A stretch of DNA of 64,000 nt from Streptomyces chattanoogensis (GTDB taxonomy: Bacteria > Actinomycetota > Actinomycetes > Streptomycetales > Streptomycetaceae): positions 142,377 to 206,376 of the forward strand of contig NZ_LGKG01000185.1 in the NCBI RefSeq assembly GCF_001294335.1. Direction: 5' to 3'. Under the pieces are notes generated by a model. The model was given only the letters and a program-made list of their open reading frames with translations. It was not told the origin of the DNA and ran no database searches. A program made the position numbers and the translations under genes. Positions 44,313 to 52,290 of this stretch are shown one piece after another; position 1 is the first letter of the stretch; every line of letters begins with the position of its first letter.

Positions 44313-45173
44313 CTAAACGCCCATGGGGTGCCAGACCGTCTTCGTCTCCAGGAAGGAGAGCAGACGCCCGGTACCCGGGTCGGCGGACCAGTCGGCCGGC
44401 TCCGGGCGCAGGACGCGCTTGAGGTTGTCGGCCGCGGCCGTCTCCAGCTCCTTCGCCAACCCGGCGTCCGCACCCGCGAGATCGAGGGCGTTGACGTCCT
44501 GGTGGGCGGCGAGCGGCGCCGCGATCTCCGCCGTACGGCCGGAGAGGATGTTGACCACACCGCCCGGCAGGTCGGAGGTGGCCAGCACCTCGGCCAGGGA
44601 CAGGGCCGGCAGCGGGGACTTCTCGGACGTCACCACGACCACCGTGTTACCGGTGACGACCGCAGGCGCGATCACCGAGACCAGGCCGAGGAAGGACGAG
44701 TCCTGGGGGGCCAGGACGGCGACCACACCGGTCGGTTCGGGGGAGGAGAGGTTGAAGTACGGGCCCGCGACCGGGTTGGCGCCGCCGGTGATCTGGGCGA
44801 CCTTGTCGGACCAGCCCGCGTACCAGACCCAGCGGTCGATCGCCGCGTCCACCTGGGCGGTGGCCTTGGCCTTCGACAGCCCTTCGGCATCCGCGACCTC
44901 GGCGATGAACTGCTCGCGGCGGCCCTCCAGCATCTCCGCGATGCGGTAGAGGATCTGGCCGCGGTTGTACGCCGTGGCGCCCGACCAGCCGCCGAACGCC
45001 TTACGGGCGGCGACCACCGCGTCCCGGGCGTCCTTGCGGGAGGCCAGCGGGGCATTGGCCAGCCACGTCCCCTTGCAGTCCGTCACCTCGTACACCCGCC
45101 CGCTCTCGGACCGGGGGAACTTCCCCCCGACGTACAGCTTGTAGGTCTTGAGAACACTCAGCCGATCAGACAT
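44313..45173 (-). CDS. Truncated, non-catalytic aldehyde dehydrogenase-family protein
   Basis: A 286-residue protein covering only the N-terminal NAD-binding half of an ALDH: YKLYVGGKFPRSESGRVYEV, AYNRGQILYRIAEMLEGRRE, VVAVLAPQDSSFLGLVSVIA and LPGGVVNILSGRTAEIAAPL. The catalytic Cys and Glu region and the C-terminal half are missing, and the glycine loop of the NAD site is altered. It overlaps the full-length ALDH by eight bases. Eukaryotic and some bacterial ALDH16 enzymes carry a full ALDH plus a second defective one in a single chain; here the two are separate genes. Confidence 0.85.
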   Translation of the reverse strand: MSDRLSVLKTYKLYVGGKFPRSESGRVYEVTDCKGTWLANAPLASRKDARDAVVAARKAFGGWSGATAYNRGQILYRIAEMLEGRREQFIAEVADAEGLSKAKATAQVDAAIDRWVWYAGWSDKVAQITGGANPVAGPYFNLSSPEPTGVVAVLAPQDSSFLGLVSVIAPAVVTGNTVVVVTSEKSPLPALSLAEVLATSDLPGGVVNILSGRTAEIAAPLAAHQDVNALDLAGADAGLAKELETAAADNLKRVLRPEPADWSADPGTGRLLSFLETKTVWHPMGV

Positions 45174-46602
45174 TGAGGTACGCCTCCAGGCCGTGGCGAC
45201 CGCCCTCGCGGCCGTAGCCCGACTCCTTGTAGCCGCCGAACGGCGAGGTGGGGTCGAACTTGTTGAACGTGTTGGACCAGATGACGCCCGCACGGAGCTT
45301 GTTCGCCATCCACAGGATCCGCGAGCCCTTCTCCGTCCAGATGCCGGCCGACAGCCCGTACGGGGTGTTGTTGGCCTTGGCGACGGCCTCCTCCGGCGTA
45401 CGGAAGGTCAGGACCGACAGCACCGGGCCGAAGATCTCCTCGCGGGCGATGCGGTGCGCCTGGGTGACGCCCGTGAAGAGGGTCGGCGCGAACCAGTAGC
45501 CGGAGCCGGGCAGCTCGCAGGCCGGGGCCCAGCGCTCGGCGCCCTCGGCCTCGCCCGCGTCGGCCAGCGCGGTGATCCGGGCCAGCTGCTCGGCGGAGTT
45601 GATGGCGCCGATGTCGGTGTTCTTGTCGAGCGGGTCGCCCACGCGCAGGGTCTGCATCCGGCGCTTGAGGGCGTCCAGCAGCTCGTCCTGGACCGACTCC
45701 TGGACGAGGAGACGGGAGCCGGCGCAGCAGACGTGGCCCTGGTTGAAGAAGATGCCGTTGACGATGCCCTCGACGGCCTGGTCGATGGGGGCGTCGTCGA
45801 AGACGATGTTCGCCGCCTTGCCGCCCAGCTCCAGGGTCACCTTCTTGTCGGTGCCCGCGACCGTACGGGCGATCGCCTTGCCGACCTCGGTGGAGCCGGT
45901 GAAGGCCACCTTGTTGATGTCCGGGTGGGCGACCAGCGCGGCCCCGGTGGAGCCGTCACCCGTGAGGATGTTGACGACGCCCTTGGGCAGGCCCGCCTGG
46001 CGGCAGATGTCCGCGAAGAAGAGCGCGGAGAGCGGGGTGGTCTCGGCGGGCTTCAGGACGACGGTGTTGCCGGTCGCCAGCGCCGGGGCGATCTTCCATG
46101 CCAGCATGAGGAGCGGGAAGTTCCACGGGATGACCTGGCCCGCCACGCCGAGCGGGCGCGGGTGGGGCCCGTAACCGGCGTGGTCGAGCTTGTCCGCCCA
46201 GCCCGCGTAGTAGAAGAAGTGCGCGGCGACCAGGGGGAGGTCGGCGTCGCGGGACTCGCGGATCGGCTTGCCGTTGTCCAGGGACTCCAGGACGGCCAGC
46301 TCGCGCGAGCGCTCCTGGATGATGCGGGCGATCCGGAAGAGGTACTTGGCGCGCTCGGCGCCCGGCAGCGCGGACCACTTCTCGAAGGCCTTACGGGCGG
46401 CCTTGACGGCGCGGTCGACGTCGTCGGCGCTCGCCTGGGCGACCTCGGAGAGGACCTCCTCGTTCGCCGGGGAGACGGTCTTGAAGACCTTGCCGTCGGA
46501 GCCCTCGGCGAACTCACCGTCGATGAACAGCCCGTAGCTCGGCGCGATGTCGACGACGGCACGGGACTCCGGCGCCGGCGCGTACTCGAATGCTGAGGTC
46601 AT
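45166..46602 (-). CDS. Aldehyde dehydrogenase
   Basis: A full-length 478-residue NAD(P)-dependent ALDH. Visible motifs: GQVIPWNFPLLMLAWKIAPA (near residue 160), KPAETTPLSALFF, GSTEVGKAI, catalytic Glu in VTLELGGKAANIV (~255), nucleophile Cys in GHVCCAGSRLLVQES (~290), EEIFGPVLSVLTF (~385) and PFGGYKESGYGREGG. It lies directly after deoC (five-base gap), so the likely substrate is acetaldehyde released by DeoC, giving acetate; other aldehydes are possible. The non-catalytic partner follows. Confidence 0.92.
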   Translation of the reverse strand: MTSAFEYAPAPESRAVVDIAPSYGLFIDGEFAEGSDGKVFKTVSPANEEVLSEVAQASADDVDRAVKAARKAFEKWSALPGAERAKYLFRIARIIQERSRELAVLESLDNGKPIRESRDADLPLVAAHFFYYAGWADKLDHAGYGPHPRPLGVAGQVIPWNFPLLMLAWKIAPALATGNTVVLKPAETTPLSALFFADICRQAGLPKGVVNILTGDGSTGAALVAHPDINKVAFTGSTEVGKAIARTVAGTDKKVTLELGGKAANIVFDDAPIDQAVEGIVNGIFFNQGHVCCAGSRLLVQESVQDELLDALKRRMQTLRVGDPLDKNTDIGAINSAEQLARITALADAGEAEGAERWAPACELPGSGYWFAPTLFTGVTQAHRIAREEIFGPVLSVLTFRTPEEAVAKANNTPYGLSAGIWTEKGSRILWMANKLRAGVIWSNTFNKFDPTSPFGGYKESGYGREGGRHGLEAYLNV

Positions 46603-46607
46603 AGCGG

Positions 46608-47609
46608 TCAGTCCACCGTTACGTAGTCGGGGCCGGAGTAGCGGCCGGTGCTGAGCTTCTGCCGCTGCATCAGCAGGTCGTTCAGAAGGCTGGAGGCGCC
46701 GAAGCGGAACCAGTCGGCGGTCAGCCAGGGCTCGCCCAGCGTCTCGTTGACCATGACCAGGTACTTGACGGCGTCCTTGGTCGTACGGATGCCGCCGGCC
46801 GGCTTCACGCCCACCTGGACGCCGGTCGCCGCGTGGAAGTCCCGTACGGCCTCCAGCATCAGCAGGGTGACGGGCGGGGTGGCGTTGACGGCCACCTTGC
46901 CGGTCGAGGTCTTGATGAAGTCGGCGCCCGCCAGCATCGCCAGCCAGGAGACCCGGCGGACGTTGTCGTACGTCTCGAGCTCGCCCGTTTCGAAGATGAC
47001 CTTCAGATGAGCCGCGCTGCCGTCGGGCCGGGCGCACGCCTCCTTCACGGCCTTGATCTCCTCGAAGACCTCCATGTAGCGGCCGCACAGGAAGGCGCCG
47101 CGGTCGATCACCATGTCGATCTCGTCGGCGCCGGCCGCGACCGCGTCCCGGGTGTCGGCCAGCTTGACCGGCAGCGCGGCGCGGCCCGCGGGGAAGGCGG
47201 TGGCGACGGAGGCGACGTGGATGCCCGAGCCGGACAGGGCCTCCTTGGCGGTCGCCACCATGTCCGGGTAGACGCAGATCGCGGCGACCTTGGGGACGGT
47301 GCGGTCGGTGGGATCGGGGTGGACCCCCTTGGCGCACAGCGCCCGGACCTTGCCGGGGGTGTCCGCGCCTTCGAGGGTCGTCAGGTCGATCATCGAGATG
47401 GCGAGGTCGATGGCGTACGCCTTCGCCGTGGTCTTGATCGAGCGGGTGCCGAGGGTGGCGGCGCGGGCCTGCAGGCCGACCGCGTCAACCCCGGGGAGGC
47501 CGTGGAGGAAGCGGCGCAGCGCACCGTCGTCGGCGGTGACATCCGCCATTGACGCCAGACGCCCCGCGGCTTCCTTGCCGTATGCGGGAACAGTGTTGGG
47601 CATGGTCAC
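46608..47609 (-). CDS. deoC: Deoxyribose-phosphate aldolase
   Basis: Splits 2-deoxyribose-5-phosphate into acetaldehyde and glyceraldehyde-3-phosphate. About 331-333 residues, the longer (eukaryote-like) class rather than the ~250-residue one. Schiff-base region GADFIKTSTGKVAVNATPPV (Lys near residue 230), AICVYPDMVATAKEAL, DEIDMVIDRGAFLCG and GVKPAGGIRTTKDAVKYL are clear. GTG 47609 lies six bases after TATGCT, consistent with a leaderless message; ATG 47603 is the alternative start. A perfect operator palindrome abuts that hexamer. Confidence 0.94.
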   Translation of the reverse strand: MTMPNTVPAYGKEAAGRLASMADVTADDGALRRFLHGLPGVDAVGLQARAATLGTRSIKTTAKAYAIDLAISMIDLTTLEGADTPGKVRALCAKGVHPDPTDRTVPKVAAICVYPDMVATAKEALSGSGIHVASVATAFPAGRAALPVKLADTRDAVAAGADEIDMVIDRGAFLCGRYMEVFEEIKAVKEACARPDGSAAHLKVIFETGELETYDNVRRVSWLAMLAGADFIKTSTGKVAVNATPPVTLLMLEAVRDFHAATGVQVGVKPAGGIRTTKDAVKYLVMVNETLGEPWLTADWFRFGASSLLNDLLMQRQKLSTGRYSGPDYVTVD

Positions 47610-47621
47610 GAGGGGAGCATA

Positions 47622-47635
47622 TCTACGCGCGTAGC
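47622..47635. promoter_or_regulatory. Nucleoside-regulon operator, site 5 (before deoC)
   Basis: TCTACGCGCGTAGC contains the perfect CTACGCGCGTAG palindrome. It directly abuts the minus-strand TATGCT hexamer (47621-47616) taken as the deoC -10 box. Confidence 0.88.
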
Positions 47636-47732
47636 TGCGTGTCATCCCCCTGGGAAGGCGAGAAGGCGACGGCGCACGAATGATGCCGTAACGCAATGTC
47701 CGGCATCCGGACGGTCGGGCAGAATCGGCGGC

Positions 47733-48359
47733 ATGACGAGCACCGGCCCGGAACCTTCCAGCCCGCCTCAGCAGCAGTACGCGGAGCGCAGCTACCGCTC
47801 GCCCGCGTCCCTGGCGGGCGGCGGGCTGCTCCTCCTGCTCGGACTCTGGCTCGGCGGCGACGCGCTGCTGAGGGGCGAGGCGCACACCAAACTCATGGCG
47901 CTCTTCGCGCTGCTGCTCGGGGTGCCGCTGGTGGTCGCGTTCACCCTGCGGCCCGTGGTGCGGGCGGGCGAGGACCGGCTGACGGTACGTAACCCGTTCC
48001 GTACGATCACGCTGCCCTGGGCCGCCGTCGAGGACCTGCGGGCGACGTTCTCCGCCGAGGTGTTCGCCGGCGGCGCCAAGTACCAGATGTGGGCGATCCC
48101 GGTCTCGCTGCGCCAGCGCAAGAAGGCCGGCCGCCAGGCGGCACGCGGCGCGTCCCGGAGCCGCTTCGGGGCCGCCGCCGACGCCGGCCCGGTGCCCCGC
48201 GCGACGGCCGACCAGACCCTCGAGGAACTGCGCGAACTCCGCGAACGCGGCGCGGAGCGGGAGACCGCCAAGGGCGAGCCGGCCGTCCGCTGGGCCTACC
48301 CGGTCATCGTGCCGGGCGTGGTCGGGGCGGTCGGTCTCGCCGTGATGCTCGCCCTCTAG
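47733..48359 (+). CDS. PH-domain-like membrane protein
   Basis: A 208-residue protein with two helices after a polar N-terminus (residues ~27-48 and 55-72), a central soluble segment beginning VVRAGEDRLTVRNPFRTITL, PWAAVEDLRATFSAEVFAGG and WAIPVSLRQRKK, and a C-terminal helix at ~188-206. The central part matches the bacterial PH/bPH-6-type domain common in Actinobacteria. The function is unknown. It is divergent from deoC and convergent with the phosphomutase gene. Confidence 0.83.
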   Translation: MTSTGPEPSSPPQQQYAERSYRSPASLAGGGLLLLLGLWLGGDALLRGEAHTKLMALFALLLGVPLVVAFTLRPVVRAGEDRLTVRNPFRTITLPWAAVEDLRATFSAEVFAGGAKYQMWAIPVSLRQRKKAGRQAARGASRSRFGAAADAGPVPRATADQTLEELRELRERGAERETAKGEPAVRWAYPVIVPGVVGAVGLAVMLAL

Positions 48360-48368
48360 CCGTACGGC

Positions 48369-48410
48369 AGGGGCCCCGGCAGCGGCGCAGTGCCGCCGCC
48401 GGGGCCCCTT
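48369..48410. terminator. Bidirectional stem-loop terminator
   Basis: Long arms (AGGGGCCCCGGC and GCCGGGGCCCCT at the base, extended by GCGGC/GCCGC after one mismatch) lie between the convergent PH-domain and phosphomutase genes. Confidence 0.85.
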
Positions 48411-48432
48411 CGCTCGTATTCCCCGGCCGGGC

Positions 48433-50106
48433 TCAGATCCCCAGCGCCGCCGCCAGGTCCTCCTTCACGGCGGCCAGCACCGCCGTGGCCGTCTCCCGCG
48501 CCGCCGGGAGGGCATCCGCCGACGCCACCGGGACCACGGCCTCCAGGTAGCACTTCAGCTTCGGCTCGGTGCCACTGGGGCGGACGACCACCCGGGCGGA
48601 CTCCACGCCCGAGCCCGCCGCACCGGACAGGTAGTAGCGCAGCCCGTCGGTCGGCGGCAGCGACTCGGTGCCCTTGTTCAGGTCGTCGGAGGAGGCCACC
48701 GGCAGGCCCGCGAGGGACACCGGGGGCTGCTCGCGGAGCCTGCGCATGGCACCGGCGATCAGCGACAGGTCCTCGACCCGGACCGAGAGCTGGTCGGTGG
48801 CGTGCAGACCGAATTCGAGCGCCAGGTCGTCCAGCAGATCGCTCAGGGTCCGCCCGGACTGCTTCAGTTCGGCGGCCAGTTCGGCGATCAGCAGGGCGGC
48901 GGTGATGCCGTCCTTGTCGCGTACGCCCTCCGGGTCGACGCAGTAGCCCAGCGCCTCCTCGAAGGCGTACCGCAGGCCGTCCACCCGGGCCAGCCACTTG
49001 AAACCGGTCAGCGTCTCCGCGTACGGGAGGGACGAGGCGGCGGCTATCCGGGACATCAGCGACGACGAGACGATCGTGGTCGCGAACGTCCCCGACGCCT
49101 GCTTGCTGACCAGGTGGGCGGCGAGCAGCGCGCCGACCTCGTCGCCGCGCAGCATCCGCCAGCCGTCCTTCGTGCCCGGGGCCGGTACGGCGACGGCGCA
49201 GCGGTCCGCGTCGGGGTCGTTGGCAATGACGATGTCAGGGCCCACGGACCGGGCGGTGGCGAAGGAGAGGTCCATCGCGCCGGGCTCTTCCGGGTTGGGG
49301 AAGGCGACGGTGGGGAAGTCCGGGTCCGGCTCGGCCTGGTCGGCGACGACCGTCGGGGCGGGGAAACCGGCGCGCGCGAAGGCGGCGACGAGGGTGTCCC
49401 GGCCGACGCCGTGCATGGGTGTGTAGACGACCTGGACGTCACGGGGGGAGCCGGGGGTCAGCACGGCGTCCGTACGTGCCAGATACGCCCGCAGAACCTC
49501 GTCGTCGAGGGTCTCCCAGCCGGCCTCGGGACGCGGTACGTCGTCCAGCGAGCGGACCGCGGCGATCTCGGCCGCGATCTCACCGTCCGCGGGCGGCACG
49601 ATCTGCGAGCCGTCGCCCAGATAGACCTTGTAGCCGTTGTCGCGCGGCGGGTTGTGGCTGGCGGTGACCTCGATGCCGGCCACCGCGCCCAGGTGCCGTA
49701 TCGCAAAGGCCAGGACGGGCGTCGGCAGCGGACGCGGCAGCACCGCGGCCTTCAGCCCGGCGCCGACCATCACGGCCGCCGTGTCGCGGGCGAAGTCGGC
49801 GCTCTTGTAACGGGCGTCGTAGCCGATGACGACCAGCCCCTCGCCCTGCCCCTTCGCCTTGAGGTACGCGGCGAGCCCGGCCGCGGCCCGGATGACCACC
49901 GAGCGGTTCATCCGCATCGGGCCCGCGCCCAGCTCGCCGCGCAGCCCGGCGGTGCCGAACTGCAGGGTGCCGGCGAACCGGGCGGCCAGCTCGTCGGTGT
50001 CCTGGGCTGCGATGAGCTTGGCCAGCTCCTCCCGGGTCTCCGGGTCGGGGTCCTCGGCCAGCCAGGCCTCGGCCCGGGTGATCAGCTCCGTGCGATCGGT
50101 AGCCAC
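48433..50106 (-). CDS. Phosphopentomutase/phosphoglucomutase-family enzyme
   Basis: A 557-residue alpha-D-phosphohexomutase-superfamily protein, PGM2-like in length. LQFGTAGLRGELGAGPMRMN near residue 47 is the N-terminal signature. The phospho-Ser loop is EVTASHNPPRDNGYKVY (~150), the metal loop is NDPDADRCAVAV (~290), and sugar-binding GDEVGALLAAHL and RPSGTEPKLKCYLE complete the site. PGM2-type enzymes interconvert ribose-1- and ribose-5-phosphate, and the neighbouring purine nucleoside phosphorylase and deoC make phosphopentomutase the best reading. Confidence 0.88.
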   Translation of the reverse strand: MATDRTELITRAEAWLAEDPDPETREELAKLIAAQDTDELAARFAGTLQFGTAGLRGELGAGPMRMNRSVVIRAAAGLAAYLKAKGQGEGLVVIGYDARYKSADFARDTAAVMVGAGLKAAVLPRPLPTPVLAFAIRHLGAVAGIEVTASHNPPRDNGYKVYLGDGSQIVPPADGEIAAEIAAVRSLDDVPRPEAGWETLDDEVLRAYLARTDAVLTPGSPRDVQVVYTPMHGVGRDTLVAAFARAGFPAPTVVADQAEPDPDFPTVAFPNPEEPGAMDLSFATARSVGPDIVIANDPDADRCAVAVPAPGTKDGWRMLRGDEVGALLAAHLVSKQASGTFATTIVSSSLMSRIAAASSLPYAETLTGFKWLARVDGLRYAFEEALGYCVDPEGVRDKDGITAALLIAELAAELKQSGRTLSDLLDDLALEFGLHATDQLSVRVEDLSLIAGAMRRLREQPPVSLAGLPVASSDDLNKGTESLPPTDGLRYYLSGAAGSGVESARVVVRPSGTEPKLKCYLEAVVPVASADALPAARETATAVLAAVKEDLAAALGI

Positions 50107-50242
50107 GTGATGCTCCTGACGGTCAGGTCAATGCGGAGGGGCGGTGCGGACGGACGAGGCAAAGGGGGACGCCCGGCTCGTCACGCCTACCCGCTGCGCG
50201 CGTACTTCGAGCCGCAGTACCGGCCAATGGTGCTGCGGGGGC

Positions 50243-50302
50243 GGCGGGGCGGCCTGGGGGTACCCCCGACGTCGTTCGGGAGTACCCCCAGGCCGCCCCG
50301 CC
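50243..50302. repeat. Long perfect stem-loop between PNP and phosphomutase genes
   Basis: A 21-bp perfect inverted repeat (50243-50263 with 50282-50302) has an 18-base loop centred on ACGT. It contains GGGGGTAC/GTACCCCC. It lies 45 bp past the PNP stop and likely terminates or processes the PNP mRNA. I recall the same loop-and-arm pattern as a dispersed element in other Streptomyces. Confidence 0.85.
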
Positions 50303-50347
50303 GGAGGCGCTGCGCCCGGTCCGGATCGTGCCGGGCGCGTGCCGGGC

Positions 50348-51169
50348 TCAGAGCTTTCCGAGCACCTGGGCGAGCAGGCTGCCCATCTGGGTCGCGGAGT
50401 CGCGGCCGGCCTGCAGCACCTCTTCGTGGTTGAGCGGTTCACCCGTCATGCCCGCGGCGAGGTTCGTCACCAGGGACAGGCCGAGCACCTCGGCGCCCGC
50501 CTCGCGGGCGGCGATGGCCTCCAGGACCGTGGACATACCGACCAGGTCGGCGCCCAGGGTGCGGATCATCTTGATCTCGGCCGGGGTCTCGTAGTGCGGG
50601 CCGGGGAACTGGGCGTACACACCCTCCTCGAGGCTCGGGTCGACCTCCTTGCACAGCGCGCGCAGCCGCGGCGAGTACAGGTCCGTCAGGTCGACGAAGT
50701 TCGCGCCGACGATCGGGGAGGTGGCGGTGAGGTTGAGGTGGTCGCTGATCAGGACCGGCTGGCCGGGGCGCATGCCCTCACGCAGACCGCCGCACCCGTT
50801 GGTGAGCACCACGGTCTTGCAGCCGGCCGCGACGGCGGTACGGACACCGTGCGCGACCGCGGCGACCCCGCGGCCCTCGTAGTAGTGCGTACGGCCCAGG
50901 AAGACCAGGGCGCGCTTCTCGCCGACGCGGTACGAGCGGACCTTGCCGCCGTGTCCGGCCACGGCGGGCGGCGGGAAGCCGGGCAGCTCGGTGACCGGGA
51001 ATTCGTGCTCGGGCGCGCCCAGGGCCTCGGCGGCCGGGGCCCAGCCCGAGCCCATGACCAGGGCGACGTCGTGGGTCTCGGCGCCGGTCAGCTCGCGCAG
51101 TCGGGCGGCGGCGGCGTCGGCGGCGCCCTGCGGGTCGCGGGCGATGTCGGGAGTAACAGATGCGTTCAC
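50348..51169 (-). CDS. Purine nucleoside phosphorylase
   Basis: Phosphorolysis of (deoxy)inosine and (deoxy)guanosine. The 273 residues fit the trimeric class: [15 protein letters not shown] (phosphate loop, ~38), [19 protein letters not shown] (~92), [20 protein letters not shown] (~118), [20 protein letters not shown] (~195) and [15 protein letters not shown] with Asn in [11 protein letters not shown] 51169 has no ribosome site; TACCCT lies seven bases upstream, suggesting a leaderless message. A perfect operator palindrome lies further upstream. The product sugar phosphate feeds the phosphomutase encoded next. Confidence 0.94.
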   Translation of the reverse strand: MNASVTPDIARDPQGAADAAAARLRELTGAETHDVALVMGSGWAPAAEALGAPEHEFPVTELPGFPPPAVAGHGGKVRSYRVGEKRALVFLGRTHYYEGRGVAAVAHGVRTAVAAGCKTVVLTNGCGGLREGMRPGQPVLISDHLNLTATSPIVGANFVDLTDLYSPRLRALCKEVDPSLEEGVYAQFPGPHYETPAEIKMIRTLGADLVGMSTVLEAIAAREAGAEVLGLSLVTNLAAGMTGEPLNHEEVLQAGRDSATQMGSLLAQVLGKL

Positions 51170-51193
51170 GCGGACGAGGGTAGCCGCAAATCT

Positions 51194-51207
51194 CCTACGC
51201 GCGTAGA
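51194..51207. promoter_or_regulatory. Nucleoside-regulon operator, site 6 (before the purine nucleoside phosphorylase)
   Basis: On the minus strand TCTACGCGCGTAGG, with the perfect CTACGCGCGTAG core. It lies 25-38 bp upstream of the PNP start. Confidence 0.88.
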
Positions 51208-51422
51208 TGTCGCTGCCCACACGGCTGGGACGGTCTTGTCGTGCCTTCCCACAAACCCCGATCGCCGGCTCGGCGCCCGCGAATCGGGTGCGGCGGGGCA
51301 TCGCACCCGTATGGAGCATGGTGTGCGGCCGGAGGCGCCGCGGAACCGCGCCGCGGGAATGCCGCCCGCTGCAGGAGCCGCTATGGGAGTGGCGCCGCCC
51401 GCCACGGAAGTACTACGCCTCG

Positions 51423-51486
51423 GGAATGCCCTGCCGTGGAAATGTCCTGCCCCGGAAATGTCCCGCCCTGGAAATGGCACGGCCGC
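51423..51486. repeat. Four imperfect 16-bp tandem repeats
   Basis: Units GGAATGCCCTGCCGT, GGAAATGTCCTGCCCC, GGAAATGTCCCGCCCT and GGAAATGGCACGGCCGC follow head to tail from 51423. A further GGGAATACC extends the pattern. The repeat is AT-richer than its surroundings at each GGAAATG. Confidence 0.72.
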
Positions 51487-51524
51487 GGGAATACCTTGTG
51501 TGCCCGTTGCGTTACGGCATGCAA

Positions 51525-51584
51525 GGGGCGCTCGCATCCCCTAGGGGATCTGTTCGAACGACCCCTAGGGGATGCGAGCGCCCC
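51525..51584. repeat. Palindromic intergenic element, copy A (perfect 23-bp arms)
   Basis: A perfect 23-bp inverted repeat (51525-51547 with 51562-51584), itself containing palindrome CCCCTAGGGG in each arm, encloses the 14-base loop ATCTGTTCGAACGA. Its left arm and loop match the elements at 35431-35486 and 31801-31856. Confidence 0.92.
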
Positions 51585-51681
51585 AGGCCTATGGATACCC
51601 GGCGGAGGGCGGGAACACTTCGTGGGATGCGCCCGGCGGGGCGGGCCGGTCCGGAAATGCGGCTGCCGTCCGGCCGTCCGC

Positions 51682-52119
51682 TCAGCAGGGCCGCTTCCGC
51701 AGTTCCATCACATAGTCGTGCGGCGCGCCGGCCGACTCCGCCGCGTCCGCGATCTCGCCCAGGTAGCGGGCCGACGGCAGTCCGCCCTCGTAGCCGTTGA
51801 GGACATAGACCCAGGCCGGCTCGTCGCCGTCCAGCGTGTGCACCCGGACCCGCAGCCGCCGGTAGATGTCCAGTCCCACGCCCTCCCACCGGTCCATGGA
51901 CTCCTCGTCCATCGGCGCGATGTCGTAGAGGGCGACGAAGACCTGCGAACGGGGGGCCTCGACGATCGTCGCCAGGGCGCCCTCCCAGCCCATCTGCTCG
52001 CCGCCGAAGGTCAGCCGCCAGCCGTTCAGCCAGCCCGTGCCGCGCAGCGGCGAGTGCGGTGCGCGGCGGGACATCAGCCGCGCGTCGAGGTTGCCGGCGT
52101 ACGCGGCGTAGAGCGACAT
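51682..52119 (-). CDS. Gamma-glutamylcyclotransferase-like protein
   Basis: A 145-residue BtrG/GGCT-fold protein. It begins MSLYAAYAGNLDARLMSRRA, the substrate-binding YxYGxN-type loop (here YAAYAGN), with RGTGWLNGWRLTFGGEQMGW next and ARYLGEIADAAESAGAPHDY at the C-terminus. An acidic residue in the DEESMDRWEGVGLDIYRRL segment is in the place of the catalytic Glu. It would release 5-oxoproline from gamma-glutamyl compounds; the real substrate is unknown. ATG 52119 is chosen by homology to the family start. Confidence 0.87.
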   Translation of the reverse strand: MSLYAAYAGNLDARLMSRRAPHSPLRGTGWLNGWRLTFGGEQMGWEGALATIVEAPRSQVFVALYDIAPMDEESMDRWEGVGLDIYRRLRVRVHTLDGDEPAWVYVLNGYEGGLPSARYLGEIADAAESAGAPHDYVMELRKRPC

Positions 52120-52290
52120 GGTTCCGAGGGTACGGGAGGTTCCCGGGTCGGCTCTTGATACCGGATTGCAACCGGAGATTCGTACAAAGCGGCAGGACGG
52201 AAAGCACTCCATTGGACGTCACGCGTGTACGGCGCGCGTTCCCCGGCCCCGCCGCGAGCGCCGCGGGGGGCGTGCGGGACAATGGAGCAT

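Larger units (their letters stand above)
51208..51681. other. Gene-free region with a 16-bp tandem repeat and palindromic element A
   Basis: No reading frame here shows Streptomyces codon bias. It holds a short tandem repeat (51423-51486) and the long palindrome at 51525-51584. The remainder looks like unconstrained intergenic DNA between the divergent PNP promoter and the end of the cyclotransferase-like gene. Confidence 0.7.
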
